Shown here: positions 45,774 through 54,021 of the stretch, piece by piece
How the letters are laid out: each line of letters begins with the position of its first letter
Position numbering within the stretch: the stretch's first letter is position 1
Notes under the pieces: model-generated
Told to the model about the DNA's origin: nothing
Databases searched by the model: none
Seen by the model: only the letters and a program-made list of their open reading frames with translations
Assembly: GCA_002840835.1 (NCBI GenBank)
Contig: PHCQ01000002.1
Coordinates: 94,291-158,290 of the forward strand
DNA length: 64,000 nucleotides
Reading direction: 5' to 3'
Origin: Betaproteobacteria bacterium HGW-Betaproteobacteria-16
Lineage (GTDB): Bacteria; Pseudomonadota; Gammaproteobacteria; Burkholderiales; Burkholderiaceae_C
Position numbers and translations under genes: made by a program

Positions 45774-45787
45774 ACAGCGGGACTGCC

Positions 45788-47236
45788 ATGAACGATTCCG
45801 CGTATGACAAGGCGTTCCTCTATATCGATGGCGAATTCATCGAGGGTGGCGACCGCCCGCACCAGGATATCGTCAACCCTGCCAACGGCGAAGTGATCGG
45901 GTCCTTGCCCCACGCGCGTAGAGACGACCTTGACCGGGCGCTGAACGCAGCACAACGTGCCTTCGATAGCTGGCGAAAGAGTTCGCCCCTGGAGCGCTCG
46001 AAGGTACTGCGCCGCGTGGCTGAACTCACGCGCGAACGTGCGCCACACATAGCACGCCAGATCACGCTCGACCAGGGCAAGCCCTTGAGCGAGGCGATGC
46101 TTGAGGTGACAACCTGCGCAGAACACGCAGAGTGGCACGCTGAAGAATGCCGCCGCATCTATGGCCGCGTCATTCCTGCCCGACTTCCGCATGTACGCCA
46201 ACTCGTGCTTCGAGAGCCCGTTGGGGTCTGCGTGGCGTTCACGCCTTGGAACTTTCCGTTCAATCAGGCCATTCGCAAGATGGCAGCGGCCATCGGTGCG
46301 GGTTGCACCCTGGTACTGAAAGGGCCCGAGGATTCTCCCGGCGCTGTCATCGCACTGGCGCGCATGTTTCATGATGCGGGCCTACCGCCCGGTGTACTCA
46401 ACGTTGTATGGGGCGTGCCGTCAGAGGTTTCGGACTACCTGATCCGCTCACCGATCTCGCGCAAAGTGTCATTCACCGGTTCCGTGCCCGTGGGCAAGCA
46501 GCTGGCTTCTCTCGCCGGACTGCACATGAAGCGCATGAGCATGGAGCTGGGTGGACACTCGCCGGTGATGGTGTTTGATGATGCGGACGTTGACGACGCG
46601 GCAAACTTGCTCGCACGCTTCAAGGCTCGCAACGCAGGTCAGCTGTGCATTGCTCCCAGCCGCTTCTTCATTCAGGAAAAGGTCTACGACCGCTTCCTCG
46701 CTACCTTTACCAAGGCATACGGTAGCCTGAAGGTGGGCAGTGGAATGGAAAAGGATACGCAGATGGGACCACTGGCGCATCTGCGCCGCGTCGATGCGAT
46801 GGATAGCTTCGTCTCGGATGCCCTGGAACGCGGCGCCAAGCTGACCAGCGGCGGTGCACGGATTGCGGGGCCTGGCTTTTTCTATCCACCCACCATCCTT
46901 GTTGACATCCCAGACGATGCTCGACTGATGATGGAAGAGCCCTTTGGCCCTGTGGCGCCAATCACGCGCTTTAAGGAAACCGATGAGGTTTTGAGACGTG
47001 CAAATGCCCTGCCGTTCGGCCTTACGGGATTCGTCTTCACTGGCTCCATCAAGACATCGGAGCAGATGGTCAACGGCCTGGAGGTCGGCATGGTCAACGT
47101 CAACCATTTCGGCATCACTCTGGCGGAAACGCCTTTTGGTGGCGTGAAGGACAGCGGGATTGGCAGTGAGGGCGGCAGTGAGACCTTCGACGGCTATCTC
47201 GTTACCAAATTCGTTTCTCAGGCAAGCCCTGATTGA
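45788..47236 (+). CDS. NAD(P)-dependent aldehyde dehydrogenase (predicted 4-formylbenzoate dehydrogenase)
   Basis: 482 residues. FTPWNFPFNQAIRKMAAAI, SFTGSVPVGKQL (cofactor site), general base Glu in SMELGGHSPVMVF, nucleophilic Cys in NAGQLCIAPSRFF, and EEPFGPVAPI. Similar to succinate-semialdehyde-type ALDHs. In this operon it would oxidise 4-formylbenzoate to terephthalate, the TsaD step. The ATG 15 bp after the SDR stop is used. An earlier TTG would overlap the stop. Confidence 0.82.
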   Translation: MNDSAYDKAFLYIDGEFIEGGDRPHQDIVNPANGEVIGSLPHARRDDLDRALNAAQRAFDSWRKSSPLERSKVLRRVAELTRERAPHIARQITLDQGKPLSEAMLEVTTCAEHAEWHAEECRRIYGRVIPARLPHVRQLVLREPVGVCVAFTPWNFPFNQAIRKMAAAIGAGCTLVLKGPEDSPGAVIALARMFHDAGLPPGVLNVVWGVPSEVSDYLIRSPISRKVSFTGSVPVGKQLASLAGLHMKRMSMELGGHSPVMVFDDADVDDAANLLARFKARNAGQLCIAPSRFFIQEKVYDRFLATFTKAYGSLKVGSGMEKDTQMGPLAHLRRVDAMDSFVSDALERGAKLTSGGARIAGPGFFYPPTILVDIPDDARLMMEEPFGPVAPITRFKETDEVLRRANALPFGLTGFVFTGSIKTSEQMVNGLEVGMVNVNHFGITLAETPFGGVKDSGIGSEGGSETFDGYLVTKFVSQASPD

Positions 47237-47313
47237 TTCCCAGCAAAACTAGAAGCCGGCTCCCCACCAGAAAGCTAGCCCCACTTTTCCCACTAGTCCT
47301 AGGAGACACCTAC

Positions 47314-48366
47314 ATGATGCAACGTCGAACCCTCATCCAATCAGCTGCCGCGGCAGCCACCCTTGCAACACCCGGGCTGGGAGTCTTCGCTCAGCAAGTG
47401 GTGACGCTTAAATTCCATACCTTCATGGCGCCCACATCAAACGTCTATCTGAACGCTCACAAGGCGTGGATGGAGAAGGTGGAGAAGGACTCTGGCGGGC
47501 GCATACGCTTTGAGGGCTATCCCGCCATGCAGCTTGGAGGCGCTCCCAATCAACTTTATGACCAGGCTCGAGATGGTGTGGTCGATATCGTTTGGACACT
47601 GGCTGGACTCACACCTGGCCGATTTCCTCGAACCGAGGTGTTCGAGCTGCCTTTTATTACGATGGACGCAATCGGAGCGTCTCGTGCGGCTTGGGAATAT
47701 CTGCAGACTCATATGGCCGACGAATTCAAGGACGTTCATCCACTAGCCTTTCACACACATGGCGCGGGCTTGCTCCACTCAAAGAACAAACCAATCATCA
47801 GCGCTGCGGATTTACGCGGCATGAAAATGCGAGGCCCAACCCGCCAGGCGACGAGGTTGCTCTCTGCCGCTGGGGCGTCCGCCGTGGGCATGCCTTTGCC
47901 ACAGATTCCGGACGCACTTTCCAAAGGTGTGATCGATGGCGCCGCACTGCCATGGGAAGTGATTCCTTCTATCAAAGTCGACGAACTCACTCAGTTCCAT
48001 AGTGAGTTTGCACCAGGCAAGCCAGCTCTCTACAACACAGCATTCGTTATGGTCATGAATCAGAGGAAGTACGCCTCGCTGTCGCCAGAGATCAAAAGGG
48101 TGATCGACGACAATTCGGGCATGGAGACGTCCGCATGGTTCGGCAAGGTGCAACAGGACCAAGATCCCATCGCACGCAAGATGGCGATTGACCGAGGCAA
48201 CAAAGTACACGTTTTCACCGAGACCCAGACGGAGGAGTTCATGAAGCTCACCGGAGCGATTGCCAACGAGTGGGTACAAGACATGAACAAGCGCGGCCAT
48301 GACGGGGACAAGCTGCTGGCAGGCGCTAAGGCGCTTATTGCCAAGCACAAGCCCAAGACCGCATGA
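47314..48366 (+). CDS. TRAP transporter substrate-binding protein (DctP family)
   Basis: 350 residues. Signal peptide with RR pair ([21 protein letters not shown], cleaved near VFAQQ), then [41 protein letters not shown], and the R-containing ligand segment [12 protein letters not shown]. It captures an organic acid in the periplasm for a DctQM permease. AGGAG lies 9 bp before the start. No complete DctQ or DctM gene follows. Only a remnant of DctM exists downstream. The ligand may be p-toluate or terephthalate by operon context. Confidence 0.85.
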   Translation: MMQRRTLIQSAAAAATLATPGLGVFAQQVVTLKFHTFMAPTSNVYLNAHKAWMEKVEKDSGGRIRFEGYPAMQLGGAPNQLYDQARDGVVDIVWTLAGLTPGRFPRTEVFELPFITMDAIGASRAAWEYLQTHMADEFKDVHPLAFHTHGAGLLHSKNKPIISAADLRGMKMRGPTRQATRLLSAAGASAVGMPLPQIPDALSKGVIDGAALPWEVIPSIKVDELTQFHSEFAPGKPALYNTAFVMVMNQRKYASLSPEIKRVIDDNSGMETSAWFGKVQQDQDPIARKMAIDRGNKVHVFTETQTEEFMKLTGAIANEWVQDMNKRGHDGDKLLAGAKALIAKHKPKTA

Positions 48367-49319
48367 GTGACGGCGCACGTCTGGCTATTTCACTGGGCGA
48401 CCCGAACGGTATTGGGCCGGAGATCGCGATCAAGGCGCTGGCCGCGTTGCCAGAAGCCGAACGCGATCGGTTCACTTTGTTCGGACCGGGTGCAGCACTG
48501 CACGGCACCGCCGAACAACTGGGCCTGGGCTACATGGTGCAAGGGTTGCGTCATCACGAGGCGGGCACGCTTGATTCTGCTTTTGCTCCTGGTCTTGTTG
48601 ATGCAGAAGCAGGCGCCTCTGCAGTGGCAAGCGCGACGGCAGCCATTCGGGCGGTTCAGGCCGGGGCGTTCGATGCGGTCATCGCCTGCCCTCACCACGA
48701 GACGGCGATCGCGCGAGCAGGCGTTGCATTCAGCGGATATCCCTCTCTGGTGGCGCGTGCGTGCGAGCAACCTGCCGACTCCGTCTTCCTGATGCTGGTA
48801 GGGGGTGGCTTGCGCATCGTGCATGTGACGCTGCACGAAAGCGTGCAGACCGCCTTGAATCGCCTAAGCGCTGACCTGATCGTGCGTGCAACGCTGGCAG
48901 GTGTTTCTGCTTGCAAGCGGCTGGGCCTGGGGGCGCCTCGCATCGGCATGTTTGGCATCAACCCCCATGCATCCGAAGGGGAGCTGTTCGGCCCGGAGGA
49001 TGCGCTCATGACGGTGCCCGCAGTGAAGGAGCTGCGATCAGCTGGCCACCTCGTGGGCGATCCGGCTGGCGCCGACACGCTGCTGGCCGAGAGGAAGGCC
49101 GACTTGTATGTCGCCATATTTCATGACCAAGGACACATTCCTGTCAAGCTTTTGGCACCCAACGCTGCCAGTGCGCTCAGCATCGGCGGTAGCGTGCTGC
49201 TCTCCAGTGTAGGACACGGCAGCGCAATGGACATTGCAGGGCGCGGCGTCGCCAGTCCTCAGGCTTTGCTCCGAACCATTAGTTTGTTAAGCGGTACAGC
49301 TGTGGCCTCGAAAGATTGA
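48363..49319 (+). CDS. tphB: PdxA-family dihydrodiol dehydrogenase (TphB)
   Basis: 318 residues. [69 protein letters not shown] and [15 protein letters not shown] hold the metal-binding histidines and aspartates of the PdxA fold. Compared from memory with Comamonas TphB, the agreement is close throughout, including HETAI and [14 protein letters not shown]. It oxidises and decarboxylates the cis-diol from terephthalate to protocatechuate. ATGA overlap with the DctP gene. It is not the vitamin B6 enzyme by context. Confidence 0.88.
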   Translation: MSDGARLAISLGDPNGIGPEIAIKALAALPEAERDRFTLFGPGAALHGTAEQLGLGYMVQGLRHHEAGTLDSAFAPGLVDAEAGASAVASATAAIRAVQAGAFDAVIACPHHETAIARAGVAFSGYPSLVARACEQPADSVFLMLVGGGLRIVHVTLHESVQTALNRLSADLIVRATLAGVSACKRLGLGAPRIGMFGINPHASEGELFGPEDALMTVPAVKELRSAGHLVGDPAGADTLLAERKADLYVAIFHDQGHIPVKLLAPNAASALSIGGSVLLSSVGHGSAMDIAGRGVASPQALLRTISLLSGTAVASKD

Positions 49320-49355
49320 AAATAGGCCGATCATCAAAAGAGCATCGTGACCATC

Positions 49356-49546
49356 TAGGGGTACAGGATCAGCAGCACTGTGACGGCCAGCATGGCTGCA
49401 ATGAATGGCAACACTCCCTTGAATACTGTGGGCACACGGATACGCTGATCGCCTAGGCTAGCTTTTCGACAATATTTCAATACGAAGCATTTCTCCGCGG
49501 CTTTCGGTCGGCCGTTGCTCCGCTTCGGTCCACAAGTACCCCCAGC
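49356..49546 (-). pseudogene. C-terminal remnant of a TRAP transporter large permease (DctM)
   Basis: The minus strand ends with RIRVPTVFKGVLPFIAAMLAV, then a hydrophobic TVLLILYP and stop. This is the usual end of DctM (GVLPFxxA, then a last helix and LYP). The rest of the gene is missing, cut at or near the IS66 end. Orientation is opposite to the dctP gene, so it belonged to a convergent transport operon. Confidence 0.55.
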
Positions 49547-49627
49547 GTAAGCGCACGGTCATCCCACCCTTGAAGGGATTGGTCTAAGCGGCAACGATGG
49601 TGTCCACCAAGTGATTAGGTGGACACC

Positions 49628-49966
49628 ATGAATGAAGCCAAGAAGAAGTCTCGCCGGAGGTACGGCGCCGAGCTCAAGCAGCAGATCCTTGCCGAGTGCG
49701 CCGAGCCGGGTGCATCGGTGGCCAGCATTGCTCTGTCCCATGGCATCAACGCCAATGTCGTACACAAATGGCGCCGCGAAGCGGGTGGCGCGCTGCCCGC
49801 ACTCCAGGCTCCCGCGTTCGTTCCAGTCCCGCTGCCGCCAGCGGCGTGTGCACCTGCACCGGACATCCGCATCGAGTTGCGCCGTGGCGCCACCAGTGTC
49901 TCAGTGACCTGGCCCTTGGCCGCGGCCGATCAGTGCGCCGTCTGGATGCGAGAGCTGCTCAAGTGA
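49628..49966 (+). CDS. tnpA: IS66 accessory protein TnpA
   Basis: About 112 residues, MNEAKKKSRRRYGAELKQQILAECAEPGASVASIALSHGINANVVHKWRRE. A helix-turn-helix of the IS66 OrfA/TnpA type. The stop overlaps the tnpB start by 3 bp. The accessory role in transposition is established for IS66. Confidence 0.9.
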   Translation: MNEAKKKSRRRYGAELKQQILAECAEPGASVASIALSHGINANVVHKWRREAGGALPALQAPAFVPVPLPPAACAPAPDIRIELRRGATSVSVTWPLAAADQCAVWMRELLK

Positions 49967-50295
49967 TCCGGGTTGATGCCCTGTGGCTGTCCACCGAACC
50001 GCTGGACATGAGGGCTGGAACCGAGACGGCGCTGGCTCGTGTGGTGTTGGTCTTCGGCGCAGCGCGCCCATACCACGCCTACCTGTTCGCCAATCGGCGA
50101 GCCAACCGCATGAAGGTGTTGGTGCACGACGGCATCGGGGTGTGGTTGGCGGCCCGGCGCCTGAACAGTGGCAAGTTCGTCTGGCCGCGTGATGCGGCCA
50201 GCACCGCCTCGCTCAGCCGCGCCCAGTTCGATGCGCTGGTGCTGGGCCTGCCTTGGCAGCGCCTGGGCAACGGCGGTGTCATCACCGTGGTTTGA
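49963..50295 (+). CDS. tnpB: IS66 accessory protein TnpB
   Basis: 110 residues, IRVDALWLSTEPLDMRAGTETALARVV and KVLVHDGIGVWLAARRLNSGKFVWP, the IS66 Orf2 family signature. The start is GTG, overlapping the tnpA stop. A longer open frame upstream lies within tnpA and is not real. Confidence 0.9.
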   Translation: MIRVDALWLSTEPLDMRAGTETALARVVLVFGAARPYHAYLFANRRANRMKVLVHDGIGVWLAARRLNSGKFVWPRDAASTASLSRAQFDALVLGLPWQRLGNGGVITVV

Positions 50296-50370
50296 CTCTG
50301 AGGCGCAGACCGGCGCTTGCCAATTGGGACATGTGCCAATAGTGCGCGTGTGCCAGTGCTGGCACAGTGG

Positions 50371-51891
50371 ATGCCCATGGTGGTCGAGCCTCAAACCCTG
50401 CAGAACCTGAGCGCAGAAGAGCTGCGTGAGCTGACCACGCGCCTCATGACGCAACTGCGCCACCAGAGCGCGCTACTGGACAAACTCACGCACGAGAATG
50501 CGCTCTTGAAGCGCATGAAGTTCGCCGCTCAGTCCGAGCGCTTCAACCCCGAGCAGAAGAGCCTGCTCGAAGACGAGATTGAGGCCGACCTGGCGGCCGT
50601 GGCCACGGAGATCGATGCGCTGCAGGAAGCGCAGGCGCCAGCCAAGGTTGAAGAGAAGAAGGTGCCCAAACGCGCGCCGCTGCCAGCCAACCTGCCGCGG
50701 CGCGAGATCCGCCACGAGCCCGACTCGACCACCTGTGCTTGCGGCTGCCAGATGAAGCGCGTCGGCGAGGACGTGGCCGAGAAGCTGGACTATGTGCCCG
50801 GTGTGTTTACGGTGGAGCGCCACATCCGGGGAAAGTGGGCCTGTGCCCAGTGCGAGACGCTCACCCAAGTCCCTGTCGATCCTCACGTCATCGACAAGGG
50901 CATCCCCACCACCGGGCTGCTGGCGCAGGTGCTGGTGGCCAAGTACGCAGACCACCTGCCGCTGTATCGCCAGGAAGCGATCTTTGGTCGCGCTGGTCTC
51001 GCCATCCCGCGCTCCACGCTGGCGCAATGGGTGGGCTCCTGTGGCGTGCAACTGCAGTCGCTGGTGGATGCCATGAGAAACGAGCTGCTGCAGCACCGCG
51101 TGCTGCATGCTGATGAGACGCCGGTGTCCATGCTCAAACCGGGCAACGGAAAGACGCACCGGGCCTACCTCTGGGCCTATGCCACAGGCGCCTTCGAGGC
51201 CAGCAAGGTGGTCGTCTACGACTTCTGTGAATCACGCTCGGGCGAACACCCCCGGCGCTTCCTGGGCGACTGGAGAGGCAGCCTGACCTGTGACGACTTC
51301 AGCGGCTACAAGGCCTTGATCGCCAGTGGCGTGACCGAGGTTGGCTGCCTGGCGCACGCGCGGCGCAAGTTCTTCGATCTGCATGCAGCCAACCAGAGCC
51401 AGATCGCCGAGTTCGCGCTGCAGTAGTTCGCGCGGGTCTACGAGATTGAGCGAGAGGTCAAGGAGCTTCAGACCGATCAGCGCCAAGCCATCCGGCAACG
51501 ACAAACGAAGCCGCTGCTTGATGCCTTGCACCAGTGGATGCTGCTGCAACGCCAGAAGGTGCCCGAGGGTTCAGCAAGTGCCAAGGCACTGGACTACAGC
51601 CTGCGGCGCTGGGAGGCATTGACGCGGTTCTCGGATGACGGGCAACTGCCCGTGGACAACAACTGGATCGAGAACCAGATCCGGCCCATTGCCATCGGCC
51701 GAAACAACTGGCTCTTCGCTGGCAGCCTGCGCGCTGGCCAGCGGGCCGCAGCGGTCATGAGCTTGATCCAGTCAGCGCGCATGAACGGGCACGACCCATA
51801 TGGCTACCTGCGCGATGTGATGGCACGCCTGCCCATGCAGCGCGCCAGCCAGATCGGCGAGCTACTGCCGCATCGCTGGCAGCCAGCCTGA
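50371..51891 (+). pseudogene. tnpC: IS66 transposase TnpC with in-frame amber stop
   Basis: Transposase_IS66: N-terminal coiled coil (TLQNLSAEELRELTTRLMTQL), zinc-finger-like CACGCQMKRVGEDV and CAQCETL, DDE region with HADETPVSM and DDFSGY, and a C-terminal half from FARVYEIEREVKELQ to SQIGELLPHRWQPA. A TAG at 51424-51426 splits the frame after EFALQ. Downstream the reading frame continues correctly, so a single point mutation disabled it. The element is probably immobile unless helped. Confidence 0.88.
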
Positions 51892-51952
51892 CAACGCATT
51901 CTCAGAAACACGACTGCGTCCAGCGGACAAGATGGGATGACCGCGCGCTTAC

Positions 51953-52227
51953 CCCCCAGCGGCTGCCCAGCCGGGTCGCACGGCTGATCTGCTGCCCTAC
52001 CCCGGGGTTCCACTCGGGGTGCGTTAGCAAAACTGTCCTACAAGCCAAATCCATACCCCGCCGGAAGCCGGCCTAACAGCGCCGCTCCTGAAACCCGACC
52101 TCTACCACAGTCAAACTGGAATAGCCAAACCCCTACCCCTCATCACGCACCTGATTGGTATGCTGCGTGCGAATCAGAACGAGATGCATCGGGCTTAGTT
52201 CGAGAGTTTCATCTGAGGAAGCCCCAT
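51953..52227. other. Non-coding stretch between IS66 and the lysR gene
   Basis: 275 bp (about 336 bp counted from the tnpC stop). I see no gene. It starts with the second target duplication. Some short open frames of low interest exist. No promoter or repeat stands out. Confidence 0.5.
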
Positions 52228-53199
52228 TTACGGCACCCTTTTCGCCGGCGGCTTAGTTGCCAACTTGGCCGAGGCTATCCGCAGCTCTTCAACAAACGCT
52301 TGGGCCGCTGGGGACAACGTCCGGCCCACCCGGGTGATGAGAGCCACCGGGCCGAACAAGTCGACCAGGGGCACAGGCAGGACAGTTACTAGTTTGCTGC
52401 GAGCAAAGTGGCGTGCGATGTCTGCCGGCATTACACCCAGCATCTCGCCTTCCTGAATCATGCGCAGGTTGGTCAACAGTGAGACGGATTCCACTGCGTA
52501 GCGCGGCCGGCTCTCGGTTTGTGACATAAAGAGAATGTCCAGACTCTGCCGGAGCGGCGCCGAAGAGGGGGGAAGCACCCAACGCTGGTGCACCAACGCC
52601 TTCAGGGTCAGCTTGCGCGATTTGGCTAGCGGATGCATGGGGCTACTGACGATACAAAAGTCGTCGCGGTACAGCACCTCGTATTGCAGATCGTCCATTT
52701 CCGATCCGCCCATGACGCGGCCGAGCATGAGATCCAGCCCCCCGGACTTTAGCGTTGCTACGAGCATGGCGTGGGTACCCTCGACGATAGAAATCTGAAG
52801 GGTCGGATGTCTTTCCGTCAAAGCGGCCACTGCTTGAGGAAGCACGACGGAGGCAGTAGAAGCCATGGCCCCAATAGCGAGAGTGCCGACGGATCCGTTG
52901 GCCAACGCATGTATCTCGTGGCGCGCTGCATCCAAGTCGGACAACAGGCCACGCGCGTGGCGGATAAGCGCGAAGCCATAGGGCGTGGGTGCCATGCCAC
53001 GCTTGGAGCGCTCGAAAAGAGCCACTCCAAGCGTGGCCTCCAACTCCTGCAACAGCTTAGTGGCCGTTGGCTGCGTCATTGCCAAGCGAGAGGCAGACTT
53101 GTGCAGGTTGCCCAGTTCTCCCAATGTGGATACCAGCAGAAGTTGCCTTAGCTTGAGTCTGCCCTGCAGAAACCATTCGCTACGCGGTACCAGTGCCAT
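52228..53199 (-). CDS. LysR-type transcriptional regulator
   Basis: 323 residues. The N-terminal helix-turn-helix covers LVSTLGELGNLHKSASRLAMTQPTATKLLQELEATLGVALFERSKRG. The effector domain (about 100-310) contains VLPQAVAALTERHPTLQISIVEG. It is divergent from the downstream operon, 123 bp apart, and should control it. The GbpR-like branch often responds to aromatic or sugar acids. The effector is not readable. Confidence 0.88.
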   Translation of the reverse strand: MALVPRSEWFLQGRLKLRQLLLVSTLGELGNLHKSASRLAMTQPTATKLLQELEATLGVALFERSKRGMAPTPYGFALIRHARGLLSDLDAARHEIHALANGSVGTLAIGAMASTASVVLPQAVAALTERHPTLQISIVEGTHAMLVATLKSGGLDLMLGRVMGGSEMDDLQYEVLYRDDFCIVSSPMHPLAKSRKLTLKALVHQRWVLPPSSAPLRQSLDILFMSQTESRPRYAVESVSLLTNLRMIQEGEMLGVMPADIARHFARSKLVTVLPVPLVDLFGPVALITRVGRTLSPAAQAFVEELRIASAKLATKPPAKRVP

Positions 53200-53210
53200 G
53201 CTCGTTTTTT

Positions 53211-53232
53211 ATGATTCCGTTAATGGAATCAT
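53211..53232. promoter_or_regulatory. Perfect palindrome, candidate LysR operator
   Basis: ATGATTCC, 6-bp spacer GTTAAT, GGAATCAT. It lies 12 bp before the LysR start and about 90 bp before the divergent operon. A further half site GGAATCA is at 53257-53263, 32 bp along. The layout of a full dyad plus a second half site is typical for LysR activators. Confidence 0.65.
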
Positions 53233-53322
53233 GTTATCCGAAAAAACGATTATTCAGGAATCACTGTCCGATATATCTTCGAACTCTCGTAGTGAACGCG
53301 CTACGAGAGAGAAGGAGACAAA

Positions 53323-54021
53323 ATGAACCTGAAAAGCTTGCCTGTAGACGCGTACTTGTCGTTCCGCAGCCCGTACAGTTACTTAGCACTTGAGCGTATG
53401 CGTTCGATGGCTGAGCACGATGAGGCGCACTGGAACGTCAAGTTCGTGTCGCCCCTGGCCATTCGATTGCCAGTGCATTTCAAGCTACCCGACCCGTTGG
53501 CCCGCCCCTACTTCTTTCGCGATTCCGCAAGAGTGGCCGAGTTTCTGGGGATTCCGTTTCGACGGCCACTTCCTGACCCGATCGTTCAGGATCCGATTTC
53601 GCTGGAAATCGCCGCCAAGCAGCCCTACATCCACCGACTGACACGTTTGGGTGCGCTGGCCACGCAGCACGGATTGGCATTTGAGTTTGCGCAGGAAGTG
53701 ATGCGCATGCTGTGGGACGGCAGCGTGGACGATTGGGACAAGGGAGATCATCTGCAGCGCGCGGTAAGCCGCGTCGGCCTCGACTTGCACGATATGGAGC
53801 GAAAAATCGTTGCCGAACCAGGTCCCCTGGATGCCTTGATTCAGCGGCATGAGCGTGAACAGCGAGAAGCCGGGCACTGGGGCGTGCCCTTGTTTGTCAT
53901 CGAAGGCGAGCCATTTTTCGGCCAAGACCGCATGGATCAGCTCCGGTGGCGGTTGAAACAGAAAACTCACTCATCACAAGTCTTAACCACCGTCAATACG
54001 TTCTCCGAGGCAAATTCATGA
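53323..54021 (+). CDS. DsbA-fold protein, 2-hydroxychromene-2-carboxylate isomerase-like
   Basis: 232 residues. YLSFRSPYSYLALERM has the catalytic-type Ser of the HCCA isomerase/GST-kappa group at residue 16. HWGVPLFVIEGEPFFGQDRMDQLRWRL is the family's C-terminal motif. Known members isomerise hydroxychromene carboxylates in naphthalene breakdown, using glutathione. No other naphthalene gene is present, so the substrate here is open. First gene of the second operon. ATGA overlap into the ALDH gene. Confidence 0.8.
   Translation: MNLKSLPVDAYLSFRSPYSYLALERMRSMAEHDEAHWNVKFVSPLAIRLPVHFKLPDPLARPYFFRDSARVAEFLGIPFRRPLPDPIVQDPISLEIAAKQPYIHRLTRLGALATQHGLAFEFAQEVMRMLWDGSVDDWDKGDHLQRAVSRVGLDLHDMERKIVAEPGPLDALIQRHEREQREAGHWGVPLFVIEGEPFFGQDRMDQLRWRLKQKTHSSQVLTTVNTFSEANS

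Larger units (their letters stand above)
49547..51952 (+). mobile_element. IS66-family insertion sequence (with TSD CCCCCAGC)
   Basis: Ends are inverted: GTAAGCGCACGGTCATCCCA at the left matches the reverse complement of the right end with one mismatch. Both sides are flanked by the same 8 bp, CCCCCAGC (49539-49546 and 51953-51960), the duplication size of IS66. It holds the usual tnpA-tnpB-tnpC set. The intact duplication shows a single insertion event. Confidence 0.93.

Noticed and set aside
48363..49319. PdxA in vitamin B6 synthesis
   Set aside because: The sequence follows TphB over its length and the gene lies in a terephthalate operon, so the diol dehydrogenase role fits better.
51424..51426. 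Programmed readthrough of the tnpC stop
   Set aside because: IS66 transposases are not known to use readthrough here; a simple point mutation is enough.
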